From: Phycobacter azelaicus
GTDB taxonomy: Bacteria; Pseudomonadota; Alphaproteobacteria; Rhodobacterales; Rhodobacteraceae
Length of the DNA stretch: 64,000 nt
NCBI RefSeq assembly: GCF_014884385.1
Contig: NZ_WKFH01000003.1
Span: forward strand, 1,954,001-2,018,000
Direction of reading: 5' to 3'
Shown: positions 35,078 through 44,207 of the stretch, piece by piece
Numbering within the stretch: position 1 is the first letter of the stretch
Layout of the letters: each line of letters opens with the position of its first letter
The notes under the pieces: model-generated
What the model was told of the DNA's origin: nothing
Databases searched by the model: none
What the model saw: the letters and a program-made list of their open reading frames with translations, nothing else
Made by a program: the position numbers and the translations under genes

Positions 35078-35108
35078 GGGTGCTTGCTCATGCAGGCACC
35101 CTTGTTAC
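35078..35108 (+). terminator. terminator after the TTT operon
   Basis: GGGTGCTTGC-tcat-GCAGGCACCC (35078-35101), 10-bp stem with one G-U pair, followed by TTGTTA. The T tract is short, so efficiency is uncertain. Position 42 bp after the UPF0261 stop fits. The rest of 35037-35425 has no gene. Confidence 0.6.
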
Positions 35109-35222
35109 ATATGGGGCGGCCATTCTGGCCGTGGCGGTATTTTGATGCCATCCGTCCCTGCCTTGCGCAATGATATTGCTTGCCAAGCCAGGGGGGCGGG
35201 CATAGGGTGCTGTCAAATTAGT

Positions 35223-35235
35223 GGAACATAGTTCC
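35223..35235. promoter_or_regulatory. GGAAC-ATA-GTTCC dyad upstream of the beta-oxidation operon
   Basis: A perfect 5-bp inverted repeat with a 3-bp centre, about 190 bp before the fused hydratase/dehydrogenase start, in an AT-richer stretch. It may be a regulator site for the pim-like operon. Short dyads arise by chance, so confidence is low. Confidence 0.3.
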
Positions 35236-35425
35236 GCATAGTAAAACAGGGATTGACTCCCACCCCCGGAGCCGAACATCTTGGGCTTCAAAAATGACGC
35301 CGGGTTTTCGCATGAGTTGTGCAGTGAGCTCTTGGCGCAGGTGGGGGGAGCGTGGCTAGATCCCCACGGGAAAAGGGTGCTTTGCGGGCCGCGTCCCAAA
35401 GCCCCGCCAAGGAGAGGAAAAACGA

Positions 35426-37519
35426 ATGACACAAGCCATTGGATATGAACGCGTCGGGGATATTGCGGTCCTCAAGGCGCAGAATCCGCCGGTGAATGCG
35501 CTGGGCCTGGATGTGCGCCAAGGGCTGGTCGACGGCATCGAGCGCGCCGAATCGGAAGGCGCCAAGGCGGTTCTGATCTACGGTGAGGGCCGTACCTATT
35601 TCGCCGGCGCCGATATCCGCGAGTTCGGCAAGCCGCCGCAGGGTCCCTTCCTGCCCGATGTCTGCACCCGGATCGAAGCTTCGCCGCTTTTGGTGGTTTC
35701 TGCCCTGCATGGCACCGCGCTAGGCGGTGGTCTTGAGATCGCCCTGGGTTCTCATTACCGCATTGCGGTTCCGTCCGCCCGGGTCGGCTTGCCCGAAGTG
35801 CTGATCGGTGTCATGCCGGGGGCCGGTGGCACACAGCGTTTGCCGCGACTGATTGGCATTGACGCTTCGGTCGACGTGATCACCTCGGGCCGTCAGGTCG
35901 GTGCCAAGGAAGCTTTGAGCCTCGGCATTCTGGATCGCATAGAAGACGGGGAGCCGCGCGAGATTGGTCTTGCTTACGCGCAAGAGCTGCTGGATCAGGG
36001 CGCCCCGCGCCGTGCGATCAGCGAAATGCCTGCCCCCGAAGCGGTTGATTTCGATGCGCTTTACGAAAGCGTTCTGAAAAAGGGCCGTGGCCTTCTGGCG
36101 CCTGCGGTTGCGATCCGTGGCATCCAGGCCTGCTGCGAGTTGCCCTTTGACGAAGGCATGAAGCGTGAGCGGGAACTCTTTATGGAGCTGATGGGCACGG
36201 ACCAGCGTCAAGGCATGATCCATGCCTTCTTCTCGGAGCGGGCGGTCAGCAAGCTGCCGGAACTGAAAGGCGTCGAGCCGCGCGCGGTGAACAGCCTTGG
36301 CGTTATCGGCGGTGGCACAATGGGGGCGGGCATTGCCACGGCGGCGCTGCTCTCCGGTCTGCCGGTTGTCATGCTGGAAATGACCCCAGAGGCCGCCGAG
36401 GCCGCCAAGGGCCGCATCTCTGGCAATCTGCAGGGCGCGTTGAAGCGCGGCAAGATCAGCCAGGAGCAGTTCGACCACCTGACTGGTGAGGCGCTGACGC
36501 TGGCCACCGATTACGACGCGCTCAGCGATGTGGATCTGGTGATCGAAGCTGTCTTCGAAGAGATGGGCGTCAAGAAAGAGGTCTTTGGCAAGCTGGACGC
36601 GGTCTGCAAGAAAGGCGCGATCCTCGCCTCCAACACCTCCTACCTGGATGTGAACGAGATCGCCGCCAGCACCTCGCGCCCCGAGGATGTGATCGGGCTG
36701 CACTTCTTCTCTCCGGCGCATGTGATGAAGCTTTTGGAGATCGTCGTCGCCGACAAGACTGCGCTTGACGTGGTGGCCACCGGCTTTGAGCTCGGCAAGC
36801 GGCTGAAGAAGATCTCGGTGCGGGCCGGTGTCTGCGACGGTTTCATCGGCAACCGGATCCTTGCCACCTATCGCAAGGCCGCCGATCACATGGTGCTGGA
36901 TGGCGCATCGCCCTATCAGATCGACAAGGCGCTGACCGATTTCGGCTTTGCCATGGGGCCCTTTGCGGTGGCGGACCTTGCCGGTCTCGACATCGGCTGG
37001 GCCGTGCGCAAGCGCAAGCGCGCCGAGGGCATGGACCCGCGCGAGCGCGACAGCAGCTACATGGACAAGATCTGCGAGGCGGGCAACTTTGGCCAGAAGA
37101 CCGGCAAGGGTTATTACGTCTACGAGGCCGGAAAGCGTGGCGGCACCCCGAACCCCGAGGTCACCGAACTGATCGAGGCCGAGCGCGCCGAGAAGGGTAT
37201 CACCCCGAAAGAGTTCTCGGATGAGGAGATCGTGACCCGCTATATGGCGGCCATGGTCAATGAAGCCGCCAAGGTGGTGGGCGAGGGCATCGCGCGCCGT
37301 CCGCTCGACGTCGATATGACGCTGCTCTTTGGCTACGGATTCCCGCGCTATCGCGGCGGGCCTCTGAAATGGGCCGATATGCAGGGGCTGGATACGCTTC
37401 TGGCCAACATCAAATCCTACGCCGAGGAAGACGACTTCTTCTGGCAGCCCGCGCCTTTGCTGGAGCGGCTGGTGGCCGAAGGGCGCACATTTGACGATCT
37501 GAACAAGGAAAACAGCTGA
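35426..37519 (+). CDS. 3-hydroxyacyl-CoA dehydrogenase / enoyl-CoA hydratase fusion (FadJ/PimF-like)
   Basis: 697 aa multifunctional protein. The N-terminal crotonase domain has [11 protein letters not shown] and the oxyanion helix [22 protein letters not shown] with [20 protein letters not shown] (two catalytic Glu positions). The NAD domain has [17 protein letters not shown] (about residue 291), [11 protein letters not shown] and catalytic [16 protein letters not shown]-terminal helical dimer domains include [11 protein letters not shown]. Hydrates 2-enoyl-CoA and oxidises the 3-hydroxyacyl-CoA. First gene of a seven-gene operon whose order resembles the pim (pimeloyl-CoA) cluster; thiolase follows after 1 bp. 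Confidence 0.94.
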   Translation: MTQAIGYERVGDIAVLKAQNPPVNALGLDVRQGLVDGIERAESEGAKAVLIYGEGRTYFAGADIREFGKPPQGPFLPDVCTRIEASPLLVVSALHGTALGGGLEIALGSHYRIAVPSARVGLPEVLIGVMPGAGGTQRLPRLIGIDASVDVITSGRQVGAKEALSLGILDRIEDGEPREIGLAYAQELLDQGAPRRAISEMPAPEAVDFDALYESVLKKGRGLLAPAVAIRGIQACCELPFDEGMKRERELFMELMGTDQRQGMIHAFFSERAVSKLPELKGVEPRAVNSLGVIGGGTMGAGIATAALLSGLPVVMLEMTPEAAEAAKGRISGNLQGALKRGKISQEQFDHLTGEALTLATDYDALSDVDLVIEAVFEEMGVKKEVFGKLDAVCKKGAILASNTSYLDVNEIAASTSRPEDVIGLHFFSPAHVMKLLEIVVADKTALDVVATGFELGKRLKKISVRAGVCDGFIGNRILATYRKAADHMVLDGASPYQIDKALTDFGFAMGPFAVADLAGLDIGWAVRKRKRAEGMDPRERDSSYMDKICEAGNFGQKTGKGYYVYEAGKRGGTPNPEVTELIEAERAEKGITPKEFSDEEIVTRYMAAMVNEAAKVVGEGIARRPLDVDMTLLFGYGFPRYRGGPLKWADMQGLDTLLANIKSYAEEDDFFWQPAPLLERLVAEGRTFDDLNKENS

Positions 37520-37520
37520 T

Positions 37521-38696
37521 ATGAAAGAAGTCGTTATCGTCTCTGCCGCCCGCACCGGGCTGGCGAAATCCTTCAGGGGATCCTTCAACATGACCCATGG
37601 CGCGACCATGGGTGGCGCGGCCGTCGAGGCGGCTGTGGCCCGCGCCGGGATCGAAGGCGCAGAAGTGGAAGACTGCATCATGGGCTGCGGCGCCCCCGAG
37701 GGCGAAACAGGTGCCAATATTGCGCGCCAGATCGCCCTGCGGGCAGGCCTGCCGGTCACCGCATCCGGCATGACCGTGAACCGCTTTTGCTCGTCCGGTT
37801 TGCAGACCATCGCGCTGGCCGCGCAGCAGATCATCTGCGAAGGGGCCGGCCCGATGGTTGCGGGCGGGGTGGAAAGCATCTCGATGGTGCAGCCCAAGGC
37901 GCGCGCGGCCCATGAGGCTTGGCTGAAAGAGCACAAGCCCGCCGTCTATATGACCATGATCGAAACCGCCGATATCGTCGCCGAGCGCTATGGTATCAGC
38001 CGCGAGGATCAGGACGCCTACGGTCTGCGCAGCCAGCAGCGTATCGCTGCCGCGCAGGAGGCGGGACTGTTCAAGGACGAGATCATCCCCGTCACCACCA
38101 CCATGGCTGTGAAGGACAAGGAAACCGGCGAGATTTCCATGAAAGAGGCGCTGGTGGATCGGGATGAATGCAACCGCCCCTCCACCACGCTGGACGGGCT
38201 GGCCAGCCTTGAGCCGGTGCGCGGTGCGGGCAACTACATCACCGCGGGCAACGCCAGCCAGCTGTCCGATGGGGCCGCCGCTGTTGTTCTGATGGAGGCC
38301 AAGGAGGCCGAGAAACGCGGACTTGAGGCCATGGGCGCCTTCAAGGGCTTCTGCGTCGCCGGCTGTGAGCCCGACGAGATGGGCATCGGTCCGGTCTTTG
38401 CGGTTCCGCGCCTTCTGGAGCGTCACGGGCTCAAGGTCGATGACATCGATCTATGGGAGCTGAACGAGGCTTTTGCCAGCCAGGCGCTTTATTGCCGCGA
38501 CCGGCTGGGGATCGATGACGAGAAATGCAACGTCAACGGTGGCTCGATCGCCATCGGGCATCCCTTCGGCATGACCGGCGCCCGCATGACCGGCCACATC
38601 CTGCGCGAAGGCAAGCGGCGCGGCGCCAAGCTGGGCGTTGTCACCATGTGTGTCGGCGGCGGCATGGGCGCGGCCGGCCTGTTCGAAATCTACTGA
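37521..38696 (+). CDS. acetyl-CoA C-acyltransferase (thiolase, PimB/FadA-like)
   Basis: Degradative thiolase of 391 aa. Nucleophile C90 in [16 protein letters not shown], His in [16 protein letters not shown], second Cys in [16 protein letters not shown]. Cleaves 3-oxoacyl-CoA with CoA to acetyl-CoA and a shortened acyl-CoA. Starts 1 bp after the hydratase/dehydrogenase gene, so it is translationally coupled. Distinct from the PaaJ-type thiolase at 12769. Confidence 0.94.
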   Translation: MKEVVIVSAARTGLAKSFRGSFNMTHGATMGGAAVEAAVARAGIEGAEVEDCIMGCGAPEGETGANIARQIALRAGLPVTASGMTVNRFCSSGLQTIALAAQQIICEGAGPMVAGGVESISMVQPKARAAHEAWLKEHKPAVYMTMIETADIVAERYGISREDQDAYGLRSQQRIAAAQEAGLFKDEIIPVTTTMAVKDKETGEISMKEALVDRDECNRPSTTLDGLASLEPVRGAGNYITAGNASQLSDGAAAVVLMEAKEAEKRGLEAMGAFKGFCVAGCEPDEMGIGPVFAVPRLLERHGLKVDDIDLWELNEAFASQALYCRDRLGIDDEKCNVNGGSIAIGHPFGMTGARMTGHILREGKRRGAKLGVVTMCVGGGMGAAGLFEIY

Positions 38697-38756
38697 ACCG
38701 CAACTTGAAAACAGGCGGCGCCCGGCGGCCCCATCGAGGGACCTTCGGGCGCTGTC

Positions 38757-38773
38757 CGGCCCCAAGGGGGCCG
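38757..38773 (+). other. stem-loop between thiolase and acyl-CoA dehydrogenase genes
   Basis: CGGCCCC-aag-GGGGCCG, perfect 7 bp, inside the 117-bp spacer. No T run; probably an mRNA-processing or stability structure. The spacer has no gene. Confidence 0.45.
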
Positions 38774-38813
38774 TACAGATGCCCCCGCCCACGGGCCACG
38801 AGGAGAGAGAGAA

Positions 38814-40013
38814 ATGGATCTGAGCTACACCGCAGAAGAGCAGGCCTTTCGCCAGGAAGTGCGCAGCTTCCTGGAGGAAAAACTGCCCAAGGAAATGTCG
38901 GATGCCGTGCGCGAAGGGCGCGGGCTTGGCAAGGAAGGCCATGACCGCTGGCATGCCATCCTGAACGAGCAGGGCTGGCTGGCACCGAACTGGCCCAAGG
39001 AGTTTGGCGGCTGCGGCTGGAACGCCGTTCAGCGTCATATCTTTGAGGAAGAATGCTGCCGTGCCCATGCGCCGCGCATCGTACCCTTTGGCCTTTCGAT
39101 GCTGGCTCCTGTGCTGCAGAAGTTTGGCTCCAAGGAGCAGCAAGACTATTACCTGCCGAAGATCCTCAACGGGGAGCACTGGTGGTGCCAGGGCTATTCT
39201 GAGCCGGGCGCGGGATCGGACCTTGCCAGCCTCAAGACAAAGGCCGTGCGCGAGGGGGACCACTATATCGTCAATGGCCAGAAGACCTGGACCACCCTCG
39301 GCCAATATGCCAACTGGATCTTCTGCCTTGTGCGCACCGACCCGGATGCCAAGCAGCAGGAGGGGATTTCTTTCCTTCTGATCGATATGGATACACCCGG
39401 TATCGAAGTGCGCCCGATCATCCTTCTGGATGGCACCCACGAAGTGAATGAAGTCTGGTTCACCGACGTGAAGGTCCCGGTCGAAAACCTGGTGGGCGAA
39501 GAAAACAAGGGCTGGACCTACGCCAAGTATCTGCTTACGCACGAGCGCACCAATATCGCCGGAGTCGGCTTTAGCCAGGCGGGTCTTGAGACCGTGAAAC
39601 GCCTTGCGCGCAGCCAGATGCACAAGGGTCGGCCCCTGATCGAGAACCCCTATTTCGCGGCCCGCGTGGCCCAGGCGGAAATCGATCTGATGGCCATGTC
39701 CACCACCAATCTTCGGATCATCTCGGCCGCTGCCTCGGGGCAGGCGCCGGGCGTCGAAAGCTCGATGCTGAAGGTGAAGGGGACGGAAATCCGCCAGGAA
39801 ATCAATGATCTGGCACGCCGCGCCGCGGGCGTCTACGCGATGCCCTTTGCCTCCGAAGCGGTCGAGGGCGGCAATGAGCCGCCAATCGGCCCCGAAGGTA
39901 CTGCCCCTGTTGCCGCGCAGTATTTCAACAACCGCAAACTGTCGATCTTTGGCGGCTCCAACGAGATCCAGAAGAACATCATCGCAAAAGTGAAAATGGG
40001 AGGCCGGGCATGA
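38814..40013 (+). CDS. acyl-CoA dehydrogenase (PimC-like large subunit)
   Basis: FAD acyl-CoA dehydrogenase of 399 aa. Motifs: WCQGYSEPGAGSDLASLKTKA (FAD/substrate region), GQKTWTTLGQYANWIF, IFGGSNEIQKNIIAK at the C-terminus. A Glu in the VEGG/NEPP region may be the base, but its position is not certain. WPKEFGGCGWNAVQRHIFEEE is typical of the pimeloyl-CoA dehydrogenase large-subunit group. It overlaps the next acyl-CoA dehydrogenase gene by 4 bp, suggesting a heteromeric enzyme. GAGAGAGA precedes the ATG. Confidence 0.9.
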   Translation: MDLSYTAEEQAFRQEVRSFLEEKLPKEMSDAVREGRGLGKEGHDRWHAILNEQGWLAPNWPKEFGGCGWNAVQRHIFEEECCRAHAPRIVPFGLSMLAPVLQKFGSKEQQDYYLPKILNGEHWWCQGYSEPGAGSDLASLKTKAVREGDHYIVNGQKTWTTLGQYANWIFCLVRTDPDAKQQEGISFLLIDMDTPGIEVRPIILLDGTHEVNEVWFTDVKVPVENLVGEENKGWTYAKYLLTHERTNIAGVGFSQAGLETVKRLARSQMHKGRPLIENPYFAARVAQAEIDLMAMSTTNLRIISAAASGQAPGVESSMLKVKGTEIRQEINDLARRAAGVYAMPFASEAVEGGNEPPIGPEGTAPVAAQYFNNRKLSIFGGSNEIQKNIIAKVKMGGRA

Positions 40014-41143
40014 ATTTCGACCTGACCGAAGAGCGGCAGATGCTGCAGGACAGCCTGCGCCGTTTCCTGTCTGACCGCTACACGACCTCGGTACGCAACG
40101 AGATCCTCGAAAGCGAAGCGGGCTATTCCGCCGACATCTGGGGCCAACTGGCAGAGCTGGGCGTCATCGGAGCGCTGTTTTCCGAAGAGGACGGCGGCTT
40201 TGGTGGCGCAGGCTTCGACATTTCTACCGTGTTCGAGGAGTTGGGCCGCGCGGGCGTGGTCGAGCCGCTTCTGGATACGGCTCTGTTGGGCGGTGGGCTG
40301 ATCGCGGCGCTTGGCGATGACAGCCAAAAGGAGCTGGTGGAAGAAGTCATTGGCGGCGCAGTGCAACTGGCCTTTGCCCATGGTGAGCCGACCAGTCGCT
40401 ATGAAACATCGCGCGTCGAAACCACGGCGACCGTTGAGGGCGCAGAGATCATCCTCAAAGGTCAAAAGGCGGTTGTGGTCAACGCTGAAGCCGCCGACCA
40501 TCTGATCGTCTCGGCCCGCGAAAGCGGCGCGGTGGATGCGACGGATGGGATTTCCCTCTTCCTGGTGCCGCGCGATGCGACGGGCCTGTCGCTGCGCGGT
40601 TACGCGCTTTTGGCCGGTGGTCGTGCCGCAGAGGTGGATCTGGATGGTGTGCGCCTTCCAGCGACTGCGCGTCTTGGTGCTGCGGGCGGTGCCTATGCGG
40701 CCATCGCGGACGTTCTGGCGCGCGCCGAAGTGGCCTTGGCCGCCGAAACCCTGGGTGCGATGGAGACCGCGACGGAACTCACCCGCCAGTACCTGCTGAC
40801 CCGCACCCAGTTCGGCCGCCCCATCGGCACGTTTCAGGCGCTGCAGCACCGGGTTGCCGAACTGCTGATCGAGCTGGAACAGGCGCGCTCGGCGGTGATC
40901 AACGCCGCTGGGCATCTTGAGGGCGACGCCCGCCTGCGCGATCTCAACATCGCGGCGGCGCGCAACCTGATTGGTCGGGCCGGGCGCCTTGTGGCCGAGG
41001 ATTCGATCCAGATGCATGGTGGCATTGCCATGACGCAGGAATACGAGCTCGCGCATATCGCCAAGCGGATTGTCATGGCCGAGCACCGTTTCGGCGATGC
41101 GGACACCCAGCTGGAGCGTTTCCTTGACCTCAGCGCCGCGTGA
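40010..41143 (+). CDS. acyl-CoA dehydrogenase (PimD-like small subunit)
   Basis: 377 aa, diverged acyl-CoA dehydrogenase paralogue, typical of the second subunit in PimCD-like pairs. The N-terminal helices (LTEERQMLQDSLRRFLSDRY) and the C-terminal domain (RTQFGRPIGTFQALQHRVAELLIELE; IQMHGGIAMTQEYELAHIAKR) are clear, while the middle FAD-contact region is poorly conserved. Translationally coupled to the upstream gene (ATGA). Dicarboxylyl-CoA or another functionalised acyl-CoA as substrate is inference from gene order. Confidence 0.88.
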   Translation: MNFDLTEERQMLQDSLRRFLSDRYTTSVRNEILESEAGYSADIWGQLAELGVIGALFSEEDGGFGGAGFDISTVFEELGRAGVVEPLLDTALLGGGLIAALGDDSQKELVEEVIGGAVQLAFAHGEPTSRYETSRVETTATVEGAEIILKGQKAVVVNAEAADHLIVSARESGAVDATDGISLFLVPRDATGLSLRGYALLAGGRAAEVDLDGVRLPATARLGAAGGAYAAIADVLARAEVALAAETLGAMETATELTRQYLLTRTQFGRPIGTFQALQHRVAELLIELEQARSAVINAAGHLEGDARLRDLNIAAARNLIGRAGRLVAEDSIQMHGGIAMTQEYELAHIAKRIVMAEHRFGDADTQLERFLDLSAA

Positions 41144-41546
41144 TAGGGGCGAGATCCGCCTGATCGAGGATCCCGGTTGCCAAGAGATGGTTGGCTACCG
41201 GACCGAGATCGACGGGCGGGACGGCTCCTGCACAGTGACCTTGGAGCTGGAGCCAAAACACCTCAACCGCCACGGCATACTTCATGGCGGGATGGTGGCC
41301 ACGGTTCTGGATGTGGTTTGCGGCAATACGGCGTCGCAGTTCTTTGATCCTGAAAACCACGCCGATCTGGTGACCGTGTCTTTGAACCTGTCTTATGTGG
41401 CAGCGGTGCGCGGCGGCACGATCACCGCCCGCGCGCGGCCCACGGGGGGCGGCAAATCCATCGCCTATATTCAGGGTGAATTGTTTGATGACGAGGGTCG
41501 GCTTCTGGCCACGGCCAACGGAATTTTCAAGAGGATACGCAAATGA
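41124..41546 (+). CDS. PaaI-family hot-dog thioesterase
   Basis: About 140 aa, single hot-dog domain: HLNRHGILHGGMVATVLDVVCG carries the conserved His-Gly-Gly and the helix Asp, then LVTVSLNLSYVAAVRGGTITARA and a last strand LLATANGIFKR. Hydrolyses acyl-CoA, probably to free CoA when an intermediate stalls. The start is uncertain: TTG at 41124 has GGAG 7 nt before it, and an in-frame ATG at 41097 lacks an SD; both overlap the upstream dehydrogenase gene. Its stop overlaps the next start by 4 bp. Confidence 0.85.
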   Translation: MTSAPRDRGEIRLIEDPGCQEMVGYRTEIDGRDGSCTVTLELEPKHLNRHGILHGGMVATVLDVVCGNTASQFFDPENHADLVTVSLNLSYVAAVRGGTITARARPTGGGKSIAYIQGELFDDEGRLLATANGIFKRIRK

Positions 41547-42322
41547 GCCAACTTGCACGGATGGACGATCTGGGCGACCGCGCCGTGGTCGTGAACATGA
41601 ACCCGACGCGTCGGGGCGCCCTGTCGCAGGACCTCTATGACGCCATCGCAGCTGCGCTTGAACTGGCAAAACAGTCACGTATTCGTGCCGTGCTGCTGAC
41701 CTCGGAGGGTGGTTTTTTCTGCGCGGGCGGGGATCTCAATGTGATCATTGACCGGCGCTCCCTGAGCGAGGAAGAACGCCGCGCCAAGGTCAACAACCTG
41801 CATGATCTGATCCGCGGTATCCGGGATTGCCCGGTGCCAGTGATCGCCGCTGTCGAGGGCGGCGCAGCGGGGGCGGGAGTTTCGCTGGCTTTGGCGGCGG
41901 ATCTCATCGTCGCTTCTTACGGGGCAAAGTTCACGGCGGCCTATGTTAAGGCGGGACTGGTGCCAGATGGCGGGCTGACCGCCTCGCTTGCGCGGATGCT
42001 GCCGCGCCCCTTGGCGATGGAGATGTGCCTTTTGGCGCGTCCGGTGACGGCGGGTCGACTGGCGGCCCTTGGCGCGGTCAATCAGGTGGTGGCCCCGCAG
42101 CGGGTCCTGAGCACGGCTCATGTGCTGGCTGATGCACTGGCGCAGGGTCCACGCGAGGCACAAGGCACGATCCGAAAGCTGGTCTCCAATGCCTATGACG
42201 CCAGCGAAGCGGCGCAGCTTGACGATGAATGCGCCGCCATGGCCCGCGCCGCAGGTGGCCCCGAGGCAGGTGAGGGGATTGCGGCCTTTCTTGAAAAAAG
42301 AGCGCCTCAGTTCAGCGACTGA
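41543..42322 (+). CDS. enoyl-CoA hydratase/isomerase family protein
   Basis: Crotonase-fold protein, 259 aa. Oxyanion segments FFCAGGDLNVIIDRRSL and VEGGAAGAGVSLALAADLIVAS are present. The position of the first catalytic Glu reads ASYGAKFTAAYVKAGLVPDGGLT, with Asp/Gly where hydratases have Glu, so it may act as an isomerase or another crotonase-type enzyme rather than a simple hydratase. Coupled to the thioesterase gene (ATGA), 46 bp before the ligase. Confidence 0.87.
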   Translation: MSQLARMDDLGDRAVVVNMNPTRRGALSQDLYDAIAAALELAKQSRIRAVLLTSEGGFFCAGGDLNVIIDRRSLSEEERRAKVNNLHDLIRGIRDCPVPVIAAVEGGAAGAGVSLALAADLIVASYGAKFTAAYVKAGLVPDGGLTASLARMLPRPLAMEMCLLARPVTAGRLAALGAVNQVVAPQRVLSTAHVLADALAQGPREAQGTIRKLVSNAYDASEAAQLDDECAAMARAAGGPEAGEGIAAFLEKRAPQFSD

Positions 42323-42368
42323 TGCCGCCCGCATGACATGGGCGCGCCGGATTTGGGAGGAGAAGGCG

Positions 42369-43862
42369 ATGGACTACTGGCACGATTTATTGGCCGAACA
42401 GGTCAGGCTGCGGGCTGAGGCTCCGGCCTTTGCCGACAGTGGTGGTGCAGCTTGGAGCTTTGCGGATCTTTCCAGAGCCGTGGAGGACGTGGCCAGCCAT
42501 CTGAAGGCATCGGGCGTGCAGCCCCGCGACCGGGTCATGGTTCTCTCGGAAAACTGCTGCGCTGCCGTCGCGGCCATGCTTGGAGCCTCGACCGTTGGCG
42601 CCATTGCCGTGCCCGTCAATGCTCGCATGAGCGCGGGCGAGGTGGACCGGATCCTGACTCATGCCCGCCCTGCGACGACGCTGTTCACCTCTGCGATCTC
42701 CTCCGAGGCGGCGGCGCATGCCGCACGGATGGAGGCGTCAGAGATCACGGGTTCTTTTGGCAGCCTGCATATTGCGGCGTCGTATCCTTCGAATCCGGAT
42801 GCACCGGCTGAGGTTGCGGTTCTGCTTTACACCACCGGCACAACCGGCGATCCCAAGGGCGTGATGCTGACCCATGGCAATGTGCTCTTTGGCGGCAAGT
42901 CTTCGGCAGAGCTGCGCGATATGGGCCCAGGGGATATCATCTACGGTGTTCTGCCCTTGACCCATGTTTTTGGTCTGGCATCGGTGATGACCGCGGCGCT
43001 TTTTGCCGGGGCAGCCGTACGCCTTGAGGCGCGGTTCTCGGCGGCGAAACTCTATGAGGCGCTGCGGGCCGGGGTGACCCGCCTGTCCGCCGTGCCGCAG
43101 ATGCACGCTCTGGTGATGCAATATGCCAAGGAACAAGGTCTCGATCGCCTTGGCAGCGATGCCTTGCAGTATGTCTCCTCCGGTGCTGCTCCGCTGGACC
43201 CAGATTGGAAGCGAAAGGCGGAAGCTTTTTACGGCGTGGCGCTGCAGAACGGCTATGGCATGACAGAAACGACCGCTGGCGTTTGCGCAACAAAGAACAG
43301 CCAGCTTGGCGATCCTGATATCTCTACCGGTCCGCCTTTGCCGGAGGTCGAGGTGCGGATCGATGAAACCGTGCCGGGGGGCGGCGATGGGTTGGGCGAG
43401 GTGCTGACGCGCGGGCCGAACATCATGCTGGGGTATTATCGCAATCCCGAGGAAACGGCCAAGGTGCTGGACGCAGAGGGCTGGATGCACACCGGGGACA
43501 TGGGGCGCCTGGACGCGCGCGGGTTCCTGCATATCGAAGGGCGCTCGAAAGAGCTGATTATCCATGGCGGTTTCAATGTCTTCCCGCCGGAGGTAGAGGC
43601 TGCGCTCAATGCCCATCCGCAGGTGGTTCAGTCCGCAGTGGTGGGGCGCCGGGTCAGCGGTGACGAAGAGGTGCTGGCCTTTGTGCAGGTGGCACCGGAC
43701 GATGCGCCGGATCTGACGGAACTGGGGGATTTCGTGCGCGGCCAGCTTGCCGGATACAAATGCCCCGCGCGGATTATCCCGGTGGAGGCACTGCCTGCGG
43801 CGCCGACCGGCAAGATCCTGAAACACAAGCTGCTGAGCACCTTTGCGGATCGCATCAGCTAG
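42369..43862 (+). CDS. acyl-CoA synthetase (AMP-forming, class I adenylate-forming)
   Basis: 497 aa ligase that activates a carboxylic acid as its CoA thioester. P-loop VLLYTTGTTGDPKGVMLTHGN, A5 motif LQNGYGMTETTAG, A7 WMHTGDMGRLDARGFLHIEGR, and A10 Lys in PAAPTGKILKHKL. ATG 42369 with GGAGGAGAAGG upstream; a longer open frame to 42120 lies inside the hydratase gene. Gene order suggests the substrate enters the PimC/D-like dehydrogenase route, as PimA does, but the acid is unknown. Last gene of the operon; a three-stem element starts 12 nt after its stop. Confidence 0.92.
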   Translation: MDYWHDLLAEQVRLRAEAPAFADSGGAAWSFADLSRAVEDVASHLKASGVQPRDRVMVLSENCCAAVAAMLGASTVGAIAVPVNARMSAGEVDRILTHARPATTLFTSAISSEAAAHAARMEASEITGSFGSLHIAASYPSNPDAPAEVAVLLYTTGTTGDPKGVMLTHGNVLFGGKSSAELRDMGPGDIIYGVLPLTHVFGLASVMTAALFAGAAVRLEARFSAAKLYEALRAGVTRLSAVPQMHALVMQYAKEQGLDRLGSDALQYVSSGAAPLDPDWKRKAEAFYGVALQNGYGMTETTAGVCATKNSQLGDPDISTGPPLPEVEVRIDETVPGGGDGLGEVLTRGPNIMLGYYRNPEETAKVLDAEGWMHTGDMGRLDARGFLHIEGRSKELIIHGGFNVFPPEVEAALNAHPQVVQSAVVGRRVSGDEEVLAFVQVAPDDAPDLTELGDFVRGQLAGYKCPARIIPVEALPAAPTGKILKHKLLSTFADRIS

Positions 43863-43874
43863 CCATCGGGCAGG

Positions 43875-43948
43875 CTCCCGCCCCCGAATGGGCGGCCTGC
43901 TTGCGCAGACCTTGTTCGGGGTTGGGCGTGGCGCCGCTGGCGCGGCGC
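43875..43948 (-). repeat. dispersed three-stem element, copy 3
   Basis: Tail CTCCCGCC (43875-43882), stem B GGCCTGC-ttgc-GCAGACC (43894-43911, with one pair that is G-U only in the minus-strand RNA), box GTTGGGC (43921-43927), stem C GCGCCGC-tggc-GCGGCGC (43931-43948). It begins 12 nt after the ligase stop. Confidence 0.78.
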
Positions 43949-43970
43949 GGAAGGGGGCTGCTGAGAAGCG

Positions 43971-44093
43971 GTTCAGGGGCAGGTCTGCCCTGAACGCGCG
44001 ATATTCAGTTTCTGGATTGGGGAGAGTCGCCTCAAGGGTGAACCGCGCCATGGGCGCGGCCGCTTTGCGGCCCTTGACCCGAATCTCCCCTAT
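43971..44093. other. large branched inverted-repeat structure in the convergent ligase / rpe spacer
   Basis: First a hairpin GTTCAGGGGCAG-gt-CTGCCCTGAAC (43971-43995, one bulge). Then a nested set: GGGGAGA (44019-44025) with TCTCCCC (44084-44090), TCAAGGG (44032-44038) with CCCTTGA (44071-44077), enclosing CCGCGCC-atg-GGCGCGG (44043-44059) and CCGC-ttt-GCGG (44060-44070). Together with the flanking three-stem elements the 345-bp spacer is almost wholly self-complementary. It may be a bidirectional terminator or a structured RNA. No gene is seen here. Confidence 0.5.
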
Positions 44094-44125
44094 GAAAGCG
44101 ACATGTGAGCGGGGCGCTTCAGCAG

Positions 44126-44195
44126 CGCGCCTTTGGCGCGGTGCTGGGCCCAACGGGAAGTGGGCAATCTTTGATTGTCTGCCGACGGGCGGGAG
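44126..44195 (+). repeat. dispersed three-stem element, copy 4
   Basis: Stem C CGCGCC-ttt-GGCGCG (44126-44140), box GGGCCCAAC (44146-44154), stem B GGGCAATC-ttt-GATTGTCT (44162-44180, two G-U pairs), tail GGGCGGGAG (44187-44195). In rpe mRNA (minus strand) it begins 12 nt after the stop at 44208. Confidence 0.75.
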
Positions 44196-44207
44196 TTCCC
44201 GGCTGCC

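Noticed and set aside
35161-35170. TTGCGCAA palindrome upstream of the beta-oxidation operon
   Set aside because: Eight-base palindromes are frequent by chance and nothing else marks this one.
35720-37936. 738-codon open frame on the minus strand
   Set aside because: Antisense to the fused hydratase/dehydrogenase and thiolase genes, which show full family motifs.
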